Positions 8,657-16,737 of a stretch of 64,000 bases of DNA are shown one piece after another (position 1 is the stretch's first letter; every line of letters starts with the position of its first letter). Both the position numbers and the translations under genes were made by a program. Under the pieces are notes generated by a model. That model worked only from the letters and a program-made list of their open reading frames with translations. It ran no database searches and was not told the DNA's origin. The stretch is taken from contig SCSE01000082.1 in assembly GCA_004298015.1 (NCBI GenBank), positions 62,001 through 126,000 on the forward strand, written 5' to 3'. The DNA comes from Rhodanobacter sp. GTDB lineage: Bacteria; Pseudomonadota; Gammaproteobacteria; Xanthomonadales; Rhodanobacteraceae.

Positions 8657-10132
8657 ATGTGCGGAATCATCGGCATCGTCGGTACCACCGAGGTGGCATC
8701 GGCACTTTATGACGGACTTACGGTGCTGCAGCACCGCGGCCAGGATGCGGCCGGTATCGTGACCGTGGATGGTTCCCGCCTGCGTTTGCACAAGGGCAAC
8801 GGCCTGGTCAGCGATGTATTCAACCAGACCGCGATGGCGCGTCTGCGCGGGCGCATCGGACTCGGTCATTGCCGTTACCCCACCGCCGGTTCGGAGGGTG
8901 CCGAGGAGGCGCAACCGCTGTACGTCAACTCGCCCTACGGTATCGCCTTCGCCCACAACGGCAACCTGGTGAATACCGAGGCGCTGCGGCGCGAGATGTT
9001 CGAGGACGACCGGCGTCACATCAATACCGATTCAGATTCCGAGGTGCTGCTGAACGTGCTGGCGCACGAGCTGCAGATCCTGGACCGGATGGCGCTGACC
9101 CCGGATCACATCTTCAAGGCAGTCGCCGGTGTGCATGCGCGCGCGCGCGGCGGCTATGCCTGCGTGGCGTTGATCCAGGGATATGGCCTGCTGGCGTTTC
9201 GCGACCCCCACGGCATCCGGCCACTGGTGCTGGGCGAGCGCATCAGCGCGGAAGGGCACGAGTATGCGGTGGCGTCGGAGTCGGTGGCCTTCGACGTACT
9301 CGGCTTCAAGCGGGTTCGCGACGTGGCGCCGGGCGAGGCGATTTTCATCAGCAACGCCGGTCAGCTGCATGCGCGTCATTGCGCCGAGGATGTGACGCAC
9401 TCGCCGTGCATCTTCGAATATGTCTACCTGGCGCGCCCCGATTCGATGATCGAGGATGTCTCGGTCTACAAGGCGCGCCTGCGCATGGGCGAGAAGCTGG
9501 CCGAAAAAATTCTGCGCGAGCGGCCCGATCACGGCATCGATGCGGTAATCCCGATTCCCGATACGGCGCGTACGGCAGCCAGTGCACTGGCTGAGGCGCT
9601 CGGCGTGCCGTTTCGCGAGGGTTTCGTCAAGAATCGCTATGTCGGTCGCACCTTCATCATGCCGGGGCAGGGCGACCGGGTGAAGTCGGTGCGCCGCAAG
9701 CTCAATGCGATCCATCTGGAGTTCCGCAACAAGAACGTGTTGCTGGTGGATGACTCGATCGTGCGCGGCACTACCTCGCGGCAGATCATCCAGATGGCAC
9801 GCGACGCCGGTGCGAAGAATGTCTACTTCGCGTCGGCGGCGCCGCCGGTGCGCTATCCCAACGTCTACGGTATCGACATGCCGTCGGCCTCCGAACTGGT
9901 CGCCGCGGGACGTACCGAGCAGGAAGTGGAGAAGGTGCTCGGCGCGGACTGGCTGATCTACCAGGATCTGCAGGATCTGGTGCGCGCGGTGCAGGAGGGC
10001 AATGAGATGCTGACGCACTTCGATACCTCCTGTTTTTCCGGTGAATATGTGACCGGACTCGGTCAGAGCTACCTGGAACAGATCGAGTTGCTGCGTTCGG
10101 ACGACGCCAAGGCGGCACGGCGCGCGATGTGA
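8657..10132 (+). CDS. purF: Amidophosphoribosyltransferase
   Basis: PurF makes 5-phosphoribosylamine from PRPP and glutamine, the first committed step of purine synthesis. The 491-residue protein starts MCGIIGIVG, so after Met removal the N-terminal cysteine is the glutaminase nucleophile; [11 protein letters not shown] follows. The C-terminal phosphoribosyltransferase domain shows the PRPP loop [17 protein letters not shown] near residues 355-371. Length and motifs match the enterobacterial enzyme. It probably shares a transcript with cvpA. A short hairpin follows the gene. Confidence 0.96.
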   Translation: MCGIIGIVGTTEVASALYDGLTVLQHRGQDAAGIVTVDGSRLRLHKGNGLVSDVFNQTAMARLRGRIGLGHCRYPTAGSEGAEEAQPLYVNSPYGIAFAHNGNLVNTEALRREMFEDDRRHINTDSDSEVLLNVLAHELQILDRMALTPDHIFKAVAGVHARARGGYACVALIQGYGLLAFRDPHGIRPLVLGERISAEGHEYAVASESVAFDVLGFKRVRDVAPGEAIFISNAGQLHARHCAEDVTHSPCIFEYVYLARPDSMIEDVSVYKARLRMGEKLAEKILRERPDHGIDAVIPIPDTARTAASALAEALGVPFREGFVKNRYVGRTFIMPGQGDRVKSVRRKLNAIHLEFRNKNVLLVDDSIVRGTTSRQIIQMARDAGAKNVYFASAAPPVRYPNVYGIDMPSASELVAAGRTEQEVEKVLGADWLIYQDLQDLVRAVQEGNEMLTHFDTSCFSGEYVTGLGQSYLEQIELLRSDDAKAARRAM

Positions 10133-10173
10133 ACCGTCGTTGCCGTTCAGCGATGTTGGACAGGGAATGGCGA

Positions 10174-10193
10174 TGGAAGGGCATTCCCTTCCA
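10174..10193 (+). terminator. Hairpin downstream of purF
   Basis: Perfect 8-bp stem TGGAAGGG/CCCTTCCA with a four-base loop, 41 bases after the purF stop. It lacks a U tract, so it may be a processing or attenuating structure rather than a complete intrinsic terminator. Confidence 0.4.
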
Positions 10194-10227
10194 GGATTAC
10201 TGAGGGGCCGCTGCCGCCATGGACGCC

Positions 10228-10501
10228 ATGACCGATCTCCACGCCACCGCCAAACAATGTCTCGATGCCACCGATCCGGCCGAGAAGCCGCGTCTCACCG
10301 AGGCCCGCATGGGTTGCGCTCCAGGCCGGCAGGCTGCGCTCCGATCCAGCGTCGCCGTCGCCTGAGCCGATCGATGCACCCGGTCGCCCGCAACGACCGT
10401 GGCTGGTGCCGCAACGTCAGGTTCCCAGGCGCGGACTCGGCTCCGATGAGCGCCGCGCCGCGCTGGTGCATGCCATGGCGCGTATCGAGTTCAATGCCAT
10501 C
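10228..10501 (+). pseudogene. Broken 5' fragment of a native DUF455 gene
   Basis: From the ATG at 10228 the frame reads MTDLHATAKQCLDA..., like the N terminus of DUF455 (COG2833, ferritin-like) proteins. The similarity then moves to the next frame at about 10309 (one extra base near GCCCGCATGG) and continues as WVALQAGRLRSDP, GRPQRPWLVPQRQVPRR, RRAALVHAMARIEFNAI, and stops at 10501, about a third of the way through the family. An intact but divergent homologue begins 52 bp further on; both contain GRP..P.LVP.RQ and RAALxHxxxxIExNAI. The high-GC codon use fits the host, so this appears to be the native gene, disabled by a frameshift and a 3' truncation. Confidence 0.72.
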
Positions 10502-10553
10502 AAGAACGGGCGGAAAGCTAGTCTCAAGGCTGCCATGCCGTAATATTTGACGG

Positions 10554-11348
10554 ATGACCACACTCCGTCAACAAGCCCTCGCCGTCGTCCAACAGACCGG
10601 TCCACTGTCCAAGGTCGATCTGACTCGTCAGCTTGCAGCCTCTTCAGCGCCCATCGGCAGCGAGCTTTCCATCCCGGAACCCTCTGGGCTGCCGGGGCGA
10701 CCAGAGCACCCGAAGCTAGTGCCGCACAGGCAGCTAGAGCACCCCTCACTTGCAACGGTGGAAGGGCGAGCAGCCCTGATTCACTCGATCACGCACATAG
10801 AACTGAACGCCATCGACCTGGCCCTTGACGTGGTTTGGCGGTTCGCGGGGATGCCTGACGAGTTCTACCGGGATTGGATACGCATTGCGGCAGAAGAAGC
10901 GCTGCACTTCACCCTCCTGCGGGAACACCTTGTTGGGATCGGTTTCGACTATGGTTCGTTCCCAGCCCACAATGCCTTGTGGGAAATGGCCGAAAGAACC
11001 AAGGGTGACGTCCTTGCAAGGATTGGCTTGGTGCCTAGAACGCTAGAGGCTCGTGGGCTTGATGCTTCGCCAACGGTAAAGCGCAAGCTGGTCAGTGCGG
11101 GAGACCACAGGGTCGGCGAGATTCTGGATGTGATCTTGAGAGATGAGATCGGTCACGTTGCCGCTGGCAACCGTTGGTATCGGTGGGCGTGCGAGCAACG
11201 TGGGCTTGACCCGATCGGCACGTATAGTGACTTGGCGACAAGGTATCGAGCACCACACCTTAGGGGGCCGTTCAACTTTGACGCTCGACGGTCTGCGGGG
11301 TTTACCGAAGAAGAACTGACTTTGCTGTCGTCAGAGGGAACGCCATGA
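10554..11348 (+). CDS. DUF455 family ferritin-like protein (probable acquired copy)
   Basis: A 264-residue DUF455 protein. Candidate diiron ligands of the four-helix bundle are E83 (HIELNA), E115 and H118 (EEALHF), and E198 and H201 (DEIGHV), with the family motif LEARGLDASP near 164-173. Function is unknown; family members are ferritin-like and sometimes linked to tRNA-modifying MiaE. Codon use is visibly more AT-rich than its neighbours, and a decayed host homologue lies just upstream, so transfer is likely. The start codon sits in a perfect 8-bp stem (TTGACGGA/TCCGTCAA, 10547-10571) that could restrain initiation. Its stop overlaps the next start as ATGA. Confidence 0.8.
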   Translation: MTTLRQQALAVVQQTGPLSKVDLTRQLAASSAPIGSELSIPEPSGLPGRPEHPKLVPHRQLEHPSLATVEGRAALIHSITHIELNAIDLALDVVWRFAGMPDEFYRDWIRIAAEEALHFTLLREHLVGIGFDYGSFPAHNALWEMAERTKGDVLARIGLVPRTLEARGLDASPTVKRKLVSAGDHRVGEILDVILRDEIGHVAAGNRWYRWACEQRGLDPIGTYSDLATRYRAPHLRGPFNFDARRSAGFTEEELTLLSSEGTP

Positions 11349-11608
11349 ATTGGTTCAACATCGTGACGCTCGTTATCGCTGGCTGGGGTGCAGTGCTATC
11401 GACTTGTGTTGCGATTTGGCAGTGGCGACACTCTGGACCGCGACTGTGTGTTACCGCAATCACGGATACGGTTGCTCAGGGAGCATGGATCGGTGGCCCA
11501 AAACGTGTTTCGAAGAATACTTACAGAGTGATTGTGAGATTGGTCAATCGGGGAGGTAGGGCGACCACCATCAACGATGTGACTGTTCGTTTTCGATCGT
11601 CATGCTGA
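11345..11608 (+). CDS. Small membrane-anchored hypothetical protein
   Basis: An 87-residue protein, not recognised as a named family. Residues about 5-25 (NIVTLVIAGWGAVLSTCVAIW) form one membrane helix, followed by a short basic linker and a beta-rich stretch (YRVIVRLVNRGGRATTINDVTVRF) that looks like the start of an Ig-like or beta-sandwich domain. It ends abruptly after RFRSSC; open sequence continues in other frames (for example LKGLRPRPYTDGG), so a frameshifted longer gene is possible. It is coupled to the DUF455 gene by ATGA and shares its lower GC. Low-GC sequence continues to about 11.73 kb without another convincing gene. Confidence 0.55.
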   Translation: MNWFNIVTLVIAGWGAVLSTCVAIWQWRHSGPRLCVTAITDTVAQGAWIGGPKRVSKNTYRVIVRLVNRGGRATTINDVTVRFRSSC

Positions 11609-11851
11609 AGGGCTTACGTCCACGCCCCTATACCGATGGTGGTATCAAGGGTTCCGACGTTGTAACGCAGGTGCCAAGAACGGAGATTGAGACCTCAGGG
11701 TCAGAATGCACTTTTTGAGTGGCAAATGCCGACCTTGCGCGTCCGAAGGGCGCCGGGTGTTCTATCTCGCGGGTAGCCAGGCCATGTCCGCTCAGCGCCT
11801 CCAGGAAAGGAGGGTGTTTTTCGTCTGTCGGCCATGCACGCCAAGCGCACA

Positions 11852-12802
11852 CTAAATATCCAGCGTCTGCAGCACAATGGCCCGCTCGGCGCGTTCCCAG
11901 ACGTGGTCGAAATGCTGTTGCAACGGGGCCTGGGCGGCGCGGTCGTGACACGCGGCGCGGCCCTGGGGACGGTTGGCTTCGGGTTGGAACAGGTAGCCGC
12001 CGGCATCGTTGAGCAGGTAGCTGGACGGGTAGGCGAGGTCGGCTTCTTCCAGCGGGGTGCGGATCTGCATGGCGCTGGGCAGGCGCTGAGCCAGTGCGAT
12101 CAGTCGATGGTCGTTGCGCAGGCCGGCGGCCGGGTCGTGCAGCAGGATGCGGATGTGTGCGCCGCGACCGGAGATTGCGATGCGCCGCAGCGCAGCCAGT
12201 TCGTCGACGCTGGCATAGCTGTCAGCGGTGAGCACGGGGATGCAGATGGCCAGGCGATGGCGGGTTTCCTGAAGCAGTTGCAGTCGGGTGGCGGCGGTCT
12301 GGTCACGGTCTGATGCGGGCAGCGAGCCCACATCACGGGCCTCGACGTCGCCATGCCCGGCTGGGGGCAGGGTCAGCTGCATCATCCGATGGGGCAGGCC
12401 GGCGTCGTCGAATACGTCGCCATGGGCGCTGAAGCCGGCGCGTTCGTAGAAGCCGATAGCGCTGAGTTGGGCTGCCAGTATCACGGCGGTGGCACCCTGG
12501 GTACGCGCTCGGCTCATCAACTCGCACAGCAGCGCCGCGCCGACGCCGTGACCGCGCCAGGCGGGCAGCACTGCCAGGCGACCGATCTTGTGGTCGTCGC
12601 CGAGTCGGCCACAGCCGATCGGCGTGCCGTCGTCGTCGCGCGCCAACACGTGCCAGCAGTTATCGTCGTGTCCGTCGCGCTCGCGTGACTCGGGCACGGC
12701 TTGCTCGTCAATGAAGACGCGTTGGCGAATGTCCAGCAGCGCTTCCCGATCACGTTCGCGCGACCAGTCGGCGCTTGCCACGTGAAAGGTCTGCAGCTTC
12801 AC
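11852..12802 (-). CDS. GNAT family N-acetyltransferase with C-terminal extension
   Basis: A 316-residue protein. Residues about 1-150 are a GNAT domain: RQRVFIDEQAVPE, an acetyl-CoA loop near AVLPAWRGHGVGAALL, and GFYERAGF, resembling ElaA/YjdJ-type acetyltransferases. The remaining about 150 residues form a separate domain (from TRLQLLQETRHRLAICIPVL, with GRGAHIRILLHDP) that resembles phospholipase-D-like folds without obvious HKD motifs; I recall such an extension as a DUF on xanthomonad GNATs but could not check it. The start overlaps the stop of the upstream cupin gene by 4 bp (ATGA), so the two are co-translated. Substrate unknown. Confidence 0.82.
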   Translation of the reverse strand: MKLQTFHVASADWSRERDREALLDIRQRVFIDEQAVPESRERDGHDDNCWHVLARDDDGTPIGCGRLGDDHKIGRLAVLPAWRGHGVGAALLCELMSRARTQGATAVILAAQLSAIGFYERAGFSAHGDVFDDAGLPHRMMQLTLPPAGHGDVEARDVGSLPASDRDQTAATRLQLLQETRHRLAICIPVLTADSYASVDELAALRRIAISGRGAHIRILLHDPAAGLRNDHRLIALAQRLPSAMQIRTPLEEADLAYPSSYLLNDAGGYLFQPEANRPQGRAACHDRAAQAPLQQHFDHVWERAERAIVLQTLDI

Positions 12803-13992
12803 CGGCGGCGAGGTTTGCGCGGCAGCAGATGACCGTCATTGACCAGCGCCAGCAGCAAGGCGATGTCGTTGGCGTCGAGCGTATCTGTGGGCGTCAGTGT
12901 GCGTTGCTCGCACAGTCGGGTCGCGATGTCCGCGCTGGCCGGGTAGCCCTGGCCGCAGGCGAACAGGGTGCATCCGTTCCGGCCGCGGGTCCAGGCCAGT
13001 CGCGACCACGGGTGGCGCAGCAGTTGGGCGCCGTCGGCAAGTTTCTTGCGCAGCACCGGCTCGGTCAGCGGCTTGCCCAGCGGTGCCGGCGTCTGCGCAT
13101 TGCGGTAGCGGGTGATGAAGCCCCCGAACCAGTCGCGCAGGCCGTCTTCATCCAGCGCGGCGGCAAATGGCAGGCTGTTTTTGAGACGGGTGATGGTGGC
13201 TTTGTCGATCTCGCCAGCTGCCTTGGCCGGCACCAGGTCGGGGTCGGCGTAGCGCTGCTCGTCGCTCAGCCGCTCGGCGAGGTAGTCGGCCAGGTCGCCG
13301 GTCAATTCGGCTTGCGAGGGCGCGCGCATGCCGACCGAAATCGTCATGCATGGACCACCGAAGGCAACACCATCGTGCGCAAGATTCGGTGGCAGATACA
13401 GCATGTCGCCCGGCTCCAGCAGCCACTCGTGGGTGGGCTCGAAGTGGGCCAGCTGCTTGAGTTCGATGTCCGGGCGAAATGCTTTCGGTGCGTGGGGGTC
13501 GTCGCTGATCGCCCAGTGCCGTTGCCCCAGTGCCTGCAGCAGGAAGACGTCGTATTGATCGACATGCGCACCGACCCCGCCTCCCGGTTCGGCGTAGGAG
13601 ATCATGATGTCATCCATGCGCCAACTGGGCAGGAAGCGAAAGTGCTCCAGCAATTGCGCGACATCCGCATCCCATTTGTCGACATCCTGCACCAGCAGGG
13701 TCCAGTCGGTGTCGGGTGTCTTGCCAAACTCGGCTTCGTCGAGTGGCCCGCTCTTGACGCGCCAGCGGTCGAGCTTCGCGTCGTGCACGATCAGTCGCGA
13801 CAATGCACCGTCTTCGCAGGCCAGGCCGGCGAGATCTTCCGGCTGCAGTGGCAGCTGGAAGTCGGGGAACGCGTTGCGGATCAGCAGCGGACGTTTTTGC
13901 CAGTAGTTGCGCAGGAACCGTGCCGGGCTCATGCCCAGCGGCAGGCGGGCGGAACCGCGGACTTCGATGGGTAGATCAGGAGATTGGCTCAT
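12799..13992 (-). CDS. JmjC-type cupin, ribosomal protein uL16 arginine hydroxylase family
   Basis: A 397-residue Fe(II)/2-oxoglutarate oxygenase of the YcfD/RoxA type, which in E. coli hydroxylates an arginine of ribosomal protein L16. The N-terminal YWQKRPLLIRNAFP and the double-stranded beta helix with iron ligands GAHVDQYDVF (HxD) and the distal LAHDGVAF histidine are seen; LEPGDMLYLPPNLAH sits between. The C-terminal winged-helix region is present, so the length matches the family. It is coupled to a GNAT gene. The assignment to L16 specifically rests on family similarity. Confidence 0.87.
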   Translation of the reverse strand: MSQSPDLPIEVRGSARLPLGMSPARFLRNYWQKRPLLIRNAFPDFQLPLQPEDLAGLACEDGALSRLIVHDAKLDRWRVKSGPLDEAEFGKTPDTDWTLLVQDVDKWDADVAQLLEHFRFLPSWRMDDIMISYAEPGGGVGAHVDQYDVFLLQALGQRHWAISDDPHAPKAFRPDIELKQLAHFEPTHEWLLEPGDMLYLPPNLAHDGVAFGGPCMTISVGMRAPSQAELTGDLADYLAERLSDEQRYADPDLVPAKAAGEIDKATITRLKNSLPFAAALDEDGLRDWFGGFITRYRNAQTPAPLGKPLTEPVLRKKLADGAQLLRHPWSRLAWTRGRNGCTLFACGQGYPASADIATRLCEQRTLTPTDTLDANDIALLLALVNDGHLLPRKPRRR

Positions 13993-14031
13993 CCGCCAAT
14001 TGTAGCGAGGTGTGGGGCCAGGACAGTACCC

Positions 14032-14787
14032 TCAGTGAAACGCCTGCACCACGTGGTCCACACCCAGGCCGAGTACGGCGGTTGCTGCCAGCAGGGTTGC
14101 CAGTCGCGGTGGCAGGCGTCGTGCAAGCACGGCGCCGAACGGTGCGGCGAACACACCGCCGACGATCAGCCCGAGCACGGCGCCGCTGGCGTGGGCGCCG
14201 AGCAGCAGCAGGAAGCTCACGCTGGCGGCGGCGCTGACCACCGCCTTGGCCAGATGCACGCTGCCGATGACCATGCGCGGCGTGGCGCCACGTGCCACCA
14301 GGGTCGTCACGGTCAGGGCGCTCCAGCCGCCGCCGGAAATAGCGTCGGCAAAGCCCGCCAGCAGTCCCAGTGGCGGGGCAAGTTGCGGCACCTGATCCTC
14401 GCGCTCGTGGCCGCCGCCGCGCAGGCCGCGCAGCAACAACAGCAGGCCGATGCCGATCAGGTATGGTGTGAGCGCCAGGCGCATCCAGGCGGCGGGAACG
14501 TGGCTGACAACGCAGGCGCCGATCACCGCGCCGAGCACGCCCGGAATGGTCAGACTCCAGAACAGGCGCCGCCGCACGTTGCCGGCCGCCAGGTGACTGA
14601 GCCCGGAGGCGCTGCAGGTGAACGCTTCTGCATAGTGCACGCTGGCGCTGGCAACGACCGGTGGCAGACCCAGGCCAAGCAGCATTGCCGCCGAGGCCAC
14701 GCCATAGGCCATGCCCAATGCGCCATCGATCAGCTGGGCGAGGGCGCCGATGGCAGCAAAGGTGAGAAATTCCGGTAGCGACGGCAT
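14032..14787 (-). CDS. Sulfite exporter TauE/SafE family permease
   Basis: A 251-residue polytopic membrane protein with about eight hydrophobic helices and the two family half-repeats, the first around FAAIGALAQLIDGALGMAYG and the second around GFADAISGGGWSALTVTT. TauE/SafE proteins export small sulfur-containing anions or other organic anions; the location divergent from cysJIH makes a role in sulfite or sulfur-anion handling plausible (inference). ATG at 14787 was taken as start since the frame upstream lacks hydrophobic family sequence; an ATG at 14838 is an alternative. Confidence 0.85.
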   Translation of the reverse strand: MPSLPEFLTFAAIGALAQLIDGALGMAYGVASAAMLLGLGLPPVVASASVHYAEAFTCSASGLSHLAAGNVRRRLFWSLTIPGVLGAVIGACVVSHVPAAWMRLALTPYLIGIGLLLLLRGLRGGGHEREDQVPQLAPPLGLLAGFADAISGGGWSALTVTTLVARGATPRMVIGSVHLAKAVVSAAASVSFLLLLGAHASGAVLGLIVGGVFAAPFGAVLARRLPPRLATLLAATAVLGLGVDHVVQAFH

Positions 14788-14902
14788 GCCGCGAAGTATC
14801 GGCAGCCAAGGCAGCCGGCGGAAATAAGGCGTCGGCATATGCTCATGCCGACACATCCTTTCCATCGATGCGATACCACGACTATGTTTGGACGCCAAGA
14901 GG

Positions 14903-14916
14903 TATGGACGTCCAAA
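14903..14916. promoter_or_regulatory. Met-box-like dyad upstream of cysJ
   Basis: TATGGACGTCCAAA contains the perfect 10-bp palindrome TGGACGTCCA. Closely similar dyads occur before cysG/cysB (27059-27080) and before the methionine aminotransferase (41593-41606). The core resembles the AGACGTCT met box of enterobacterial MetJ. It ends 11 bases before the preferred GTG start and covers the ATG at 14904, which argues against that ATG as the start. Confidence 0.5.
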
Positions 14917-14927
14917 AGGAAGATGCC

Positions 14928-16736
14928 GTGAATGCTGTTGCCGCGCCGGAATTTCCGGCTGTCACGCTGGATGCTGCGAGAATTTCCCAATTGGCGGCTC
15001 TCGTCGACGAACTGACGCCAGCCGAACTCTACCGGGTGGCCGCGTGGTGCGCTGCACGGGCGGAACAGATCCCGGTCGGCAGTACGCAGGCCAAGGCTGT
15101 CGGCGCGGCCGAACCGGCGCCGCAATTGACCATTGTGTACGGCAGCCAGACCGGCAACGCGAAGCGGCTGGCGGAACAGCTGGCCGGCCGCAGCACGGAT
15201 AGCGGTTTGCCGGTGCGGCTGCTGCGTGCCGATGCCTACCCGCAGCGCGAGCTGGCCAGGGAAAGCCACCTGGTGGTGGTGATCAGCACGCAGGGCGAGG
15301 GTGAGCCGCCGGACGATGCGCGTGGACTGGTTGAGTTCATCACTGGCAAGCGCGCGCCGAAACTTCCCGCGCTGCAGTTTGCGGTGCTGGGTCTGGGCGA
15401 TTCCAGCTACCCGTTGTTCTGCGCGATCGGTCGCCAGCTCGACGCCCGGCTGGCCGAGCTCGGTGGACAGCGTTTCGTGCCGCTGGGCGAGGCGGACGTC
15501 GATTTTGAAACGGTAACCACGCCGTGGCTGGATACCACGCTGGCGCGCGCGAGCGAGGTGTTGAAAACGGCCAGTCCGGCGCTGCGGCCGGCACCGCTGC
15601 ATGCGGTATCGACGCGGACGCTGCCTTCGCGCGAGCAGCCGTTTGCCGCCACCGTGCTGGGCAACCAGCGCATCGTGGCACGCGACAGTGAGCGCGATGT
15701 GCGGCACCTGGAACTGTCACTGGAAGGCTCCGGTCTGCATTACCGACCCGGCGATGCGCTGGGCGTATGGCCGCGCAATCCGCCGACGCTGGTAACGCAA
15801 TGGCTGGAGGTGTTGAAGCTCGATGCGGCGTCCGAGGTCAGTCATCAGGGCCGCACGCTAGCGCTGAGCCAATGGCTGGGTGCCGAGCGCGAGCTCACCC
15901 GCCTGAATCGGCCCCTGGTCAAGGCGCTGGCCGAAGCCGGTGGCCATACCGACCTGCTTGCGCTGCTGCGCCCGGAAAATTCGGCCGCGCTTGCGACCCT
16001 GCTGACCGATAACCAGCCGATCGACCTGTTACGCCGTTACCCGACGAACTGGGATGCCGAAGCCTTGCTGGCGGCGTTGCGACCGCTCACTCCACGCCTG
16101 TATTCGATCGCCTCCAGCCCGAAGCTGGTCGGTGACGAGGTGCATCTGACCGTCGCCGTAGTCGACTACCAGGCGCACGGCAGCGCACACTGGGGCGCGG
16201 CCTCGTCATTTCTTGCCGACGCCGACGAGGACGCCAGGATTCCCGTCTTCATCGAGTCGAACGAGCGCTTCCGTTTGCCGGCCGATCCAGCGCGCGACAT
16301 CATCATGATCGGTCCCGGCACCGGCGTGGCGCCGTTTCGCGCCTTTATGCAGGAACGTGAGGAAACTGCCGCGAGCGGCCGCAACTGGCTGTTTTTCGGC
16401 AATCGCCATTTCGCACGCGATTTTCTCTACCAGACCGAGTGGCAGGACGCCCTGAAACGCGGTGCACTGGATCGCCTCGATCTGGCGTTCTCACGCGACG
16501 AAAGCCACAAGACCTACGTACAGGATCGCCTGCGCGAGCACGGCGCCGAGGTTTACGCCTGGCTCAAGGGTGGCGCGCATCTGTACGTTTGCGGCGACTC
16601 CAGTCATATGGCGAAGGATGTGCATGCCGCGCTGGGCGCGCTGGTGGCCGAGCACGGTCAGCTTTCCGCCGATGCCGCCCGGGCCTGGCTCGACGAACTT
16701 CTGCAACAGGGCCGCTATGCCCGGGATGTGTACTGA
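14928..16736 (+). CDS. cysJ: Assimilatory sulfite reductase (NADPH) flavoprotein alpha subunit
   Basis: CysJ passes electrons from NADPH through FAD and FMN to the CysI hemoprotein for sulfite reduction to sulfide. Of 602 residues, about 65-205 are the flavodoxin domain ([39 protein letters not shown]); the FAD domain follows with RLYSIASSP and the NADPH domain with [16 protein letters not shown], ending in ...GRYARDVY as in E. coli CysJ. GTG at 14928 was chosen because AAGGA lies seven bases upstream and an operator-like dyad covers the next upstream ATG. CysI follows after one base. Confidence 0.93.
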   Translation: MNAVAAPEFPAVTLDAARISQLAALVDELTPAELYRVAAWCAARAEQIPVGSTQAKAVGAAEPAPQLTIVYGSQTGNAKRLAEQLAGRSTDSGLPVRLLRADAYPQRELARESHLVVVISTQGEGEPPDDARGLVEFITGKRAPKLPALQFAVLGLGDSSYPLFCAIGRQLDARLAELGGQRFVPLGEADVDFETVTTPWLDTTLARASEVLKTASPALRPAPLHAVSTRTLPSREQPFAATVLGNQRIVARDSERDVRHLELSLEGSGLHYRPGDALGVWPRNPPTLVTQWLEVLKLDAASEVSHQGRTLALSQWLGAERELTRLNRPLVKALAEAGGHTDLLALLRPENSAALATLLTDNQPIDLLRRYPTNWDAEALLAALRPLTPRLYSIASSPKLVGDEVHLTVAVVDYQAHGSAHWGAASSFLADADEDARIPVFIESNERFRLPADPARDIIMIGPGTGVAPFRAFMQEREETAASGRNWLFFGNRHFARDFLYQTEWQDALKRGALDRLDLAFSRDESHKTYVQDRLREHGAEVYAWLKGGAHLYVCGDSSHMAKDVHAALGALVAEHGQLSADAARAWLDELLQQGRYARDVY

Positions 16737-16737
16737 G

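Noticed and set aside
10140-10550. Plus-strand frame MPFSDVGQGMAMEG... after purF
   Set aside because: Frame shadow of the broken DUF455 gene; the family-like residues lie in the other two frames.
11719-12012. Short plus-strand frame antisense to the 3' end of the GNAT gene
   Set aside because: Typical high-GC antisense shadow; the minus-strand GNAT motifs are decisive.
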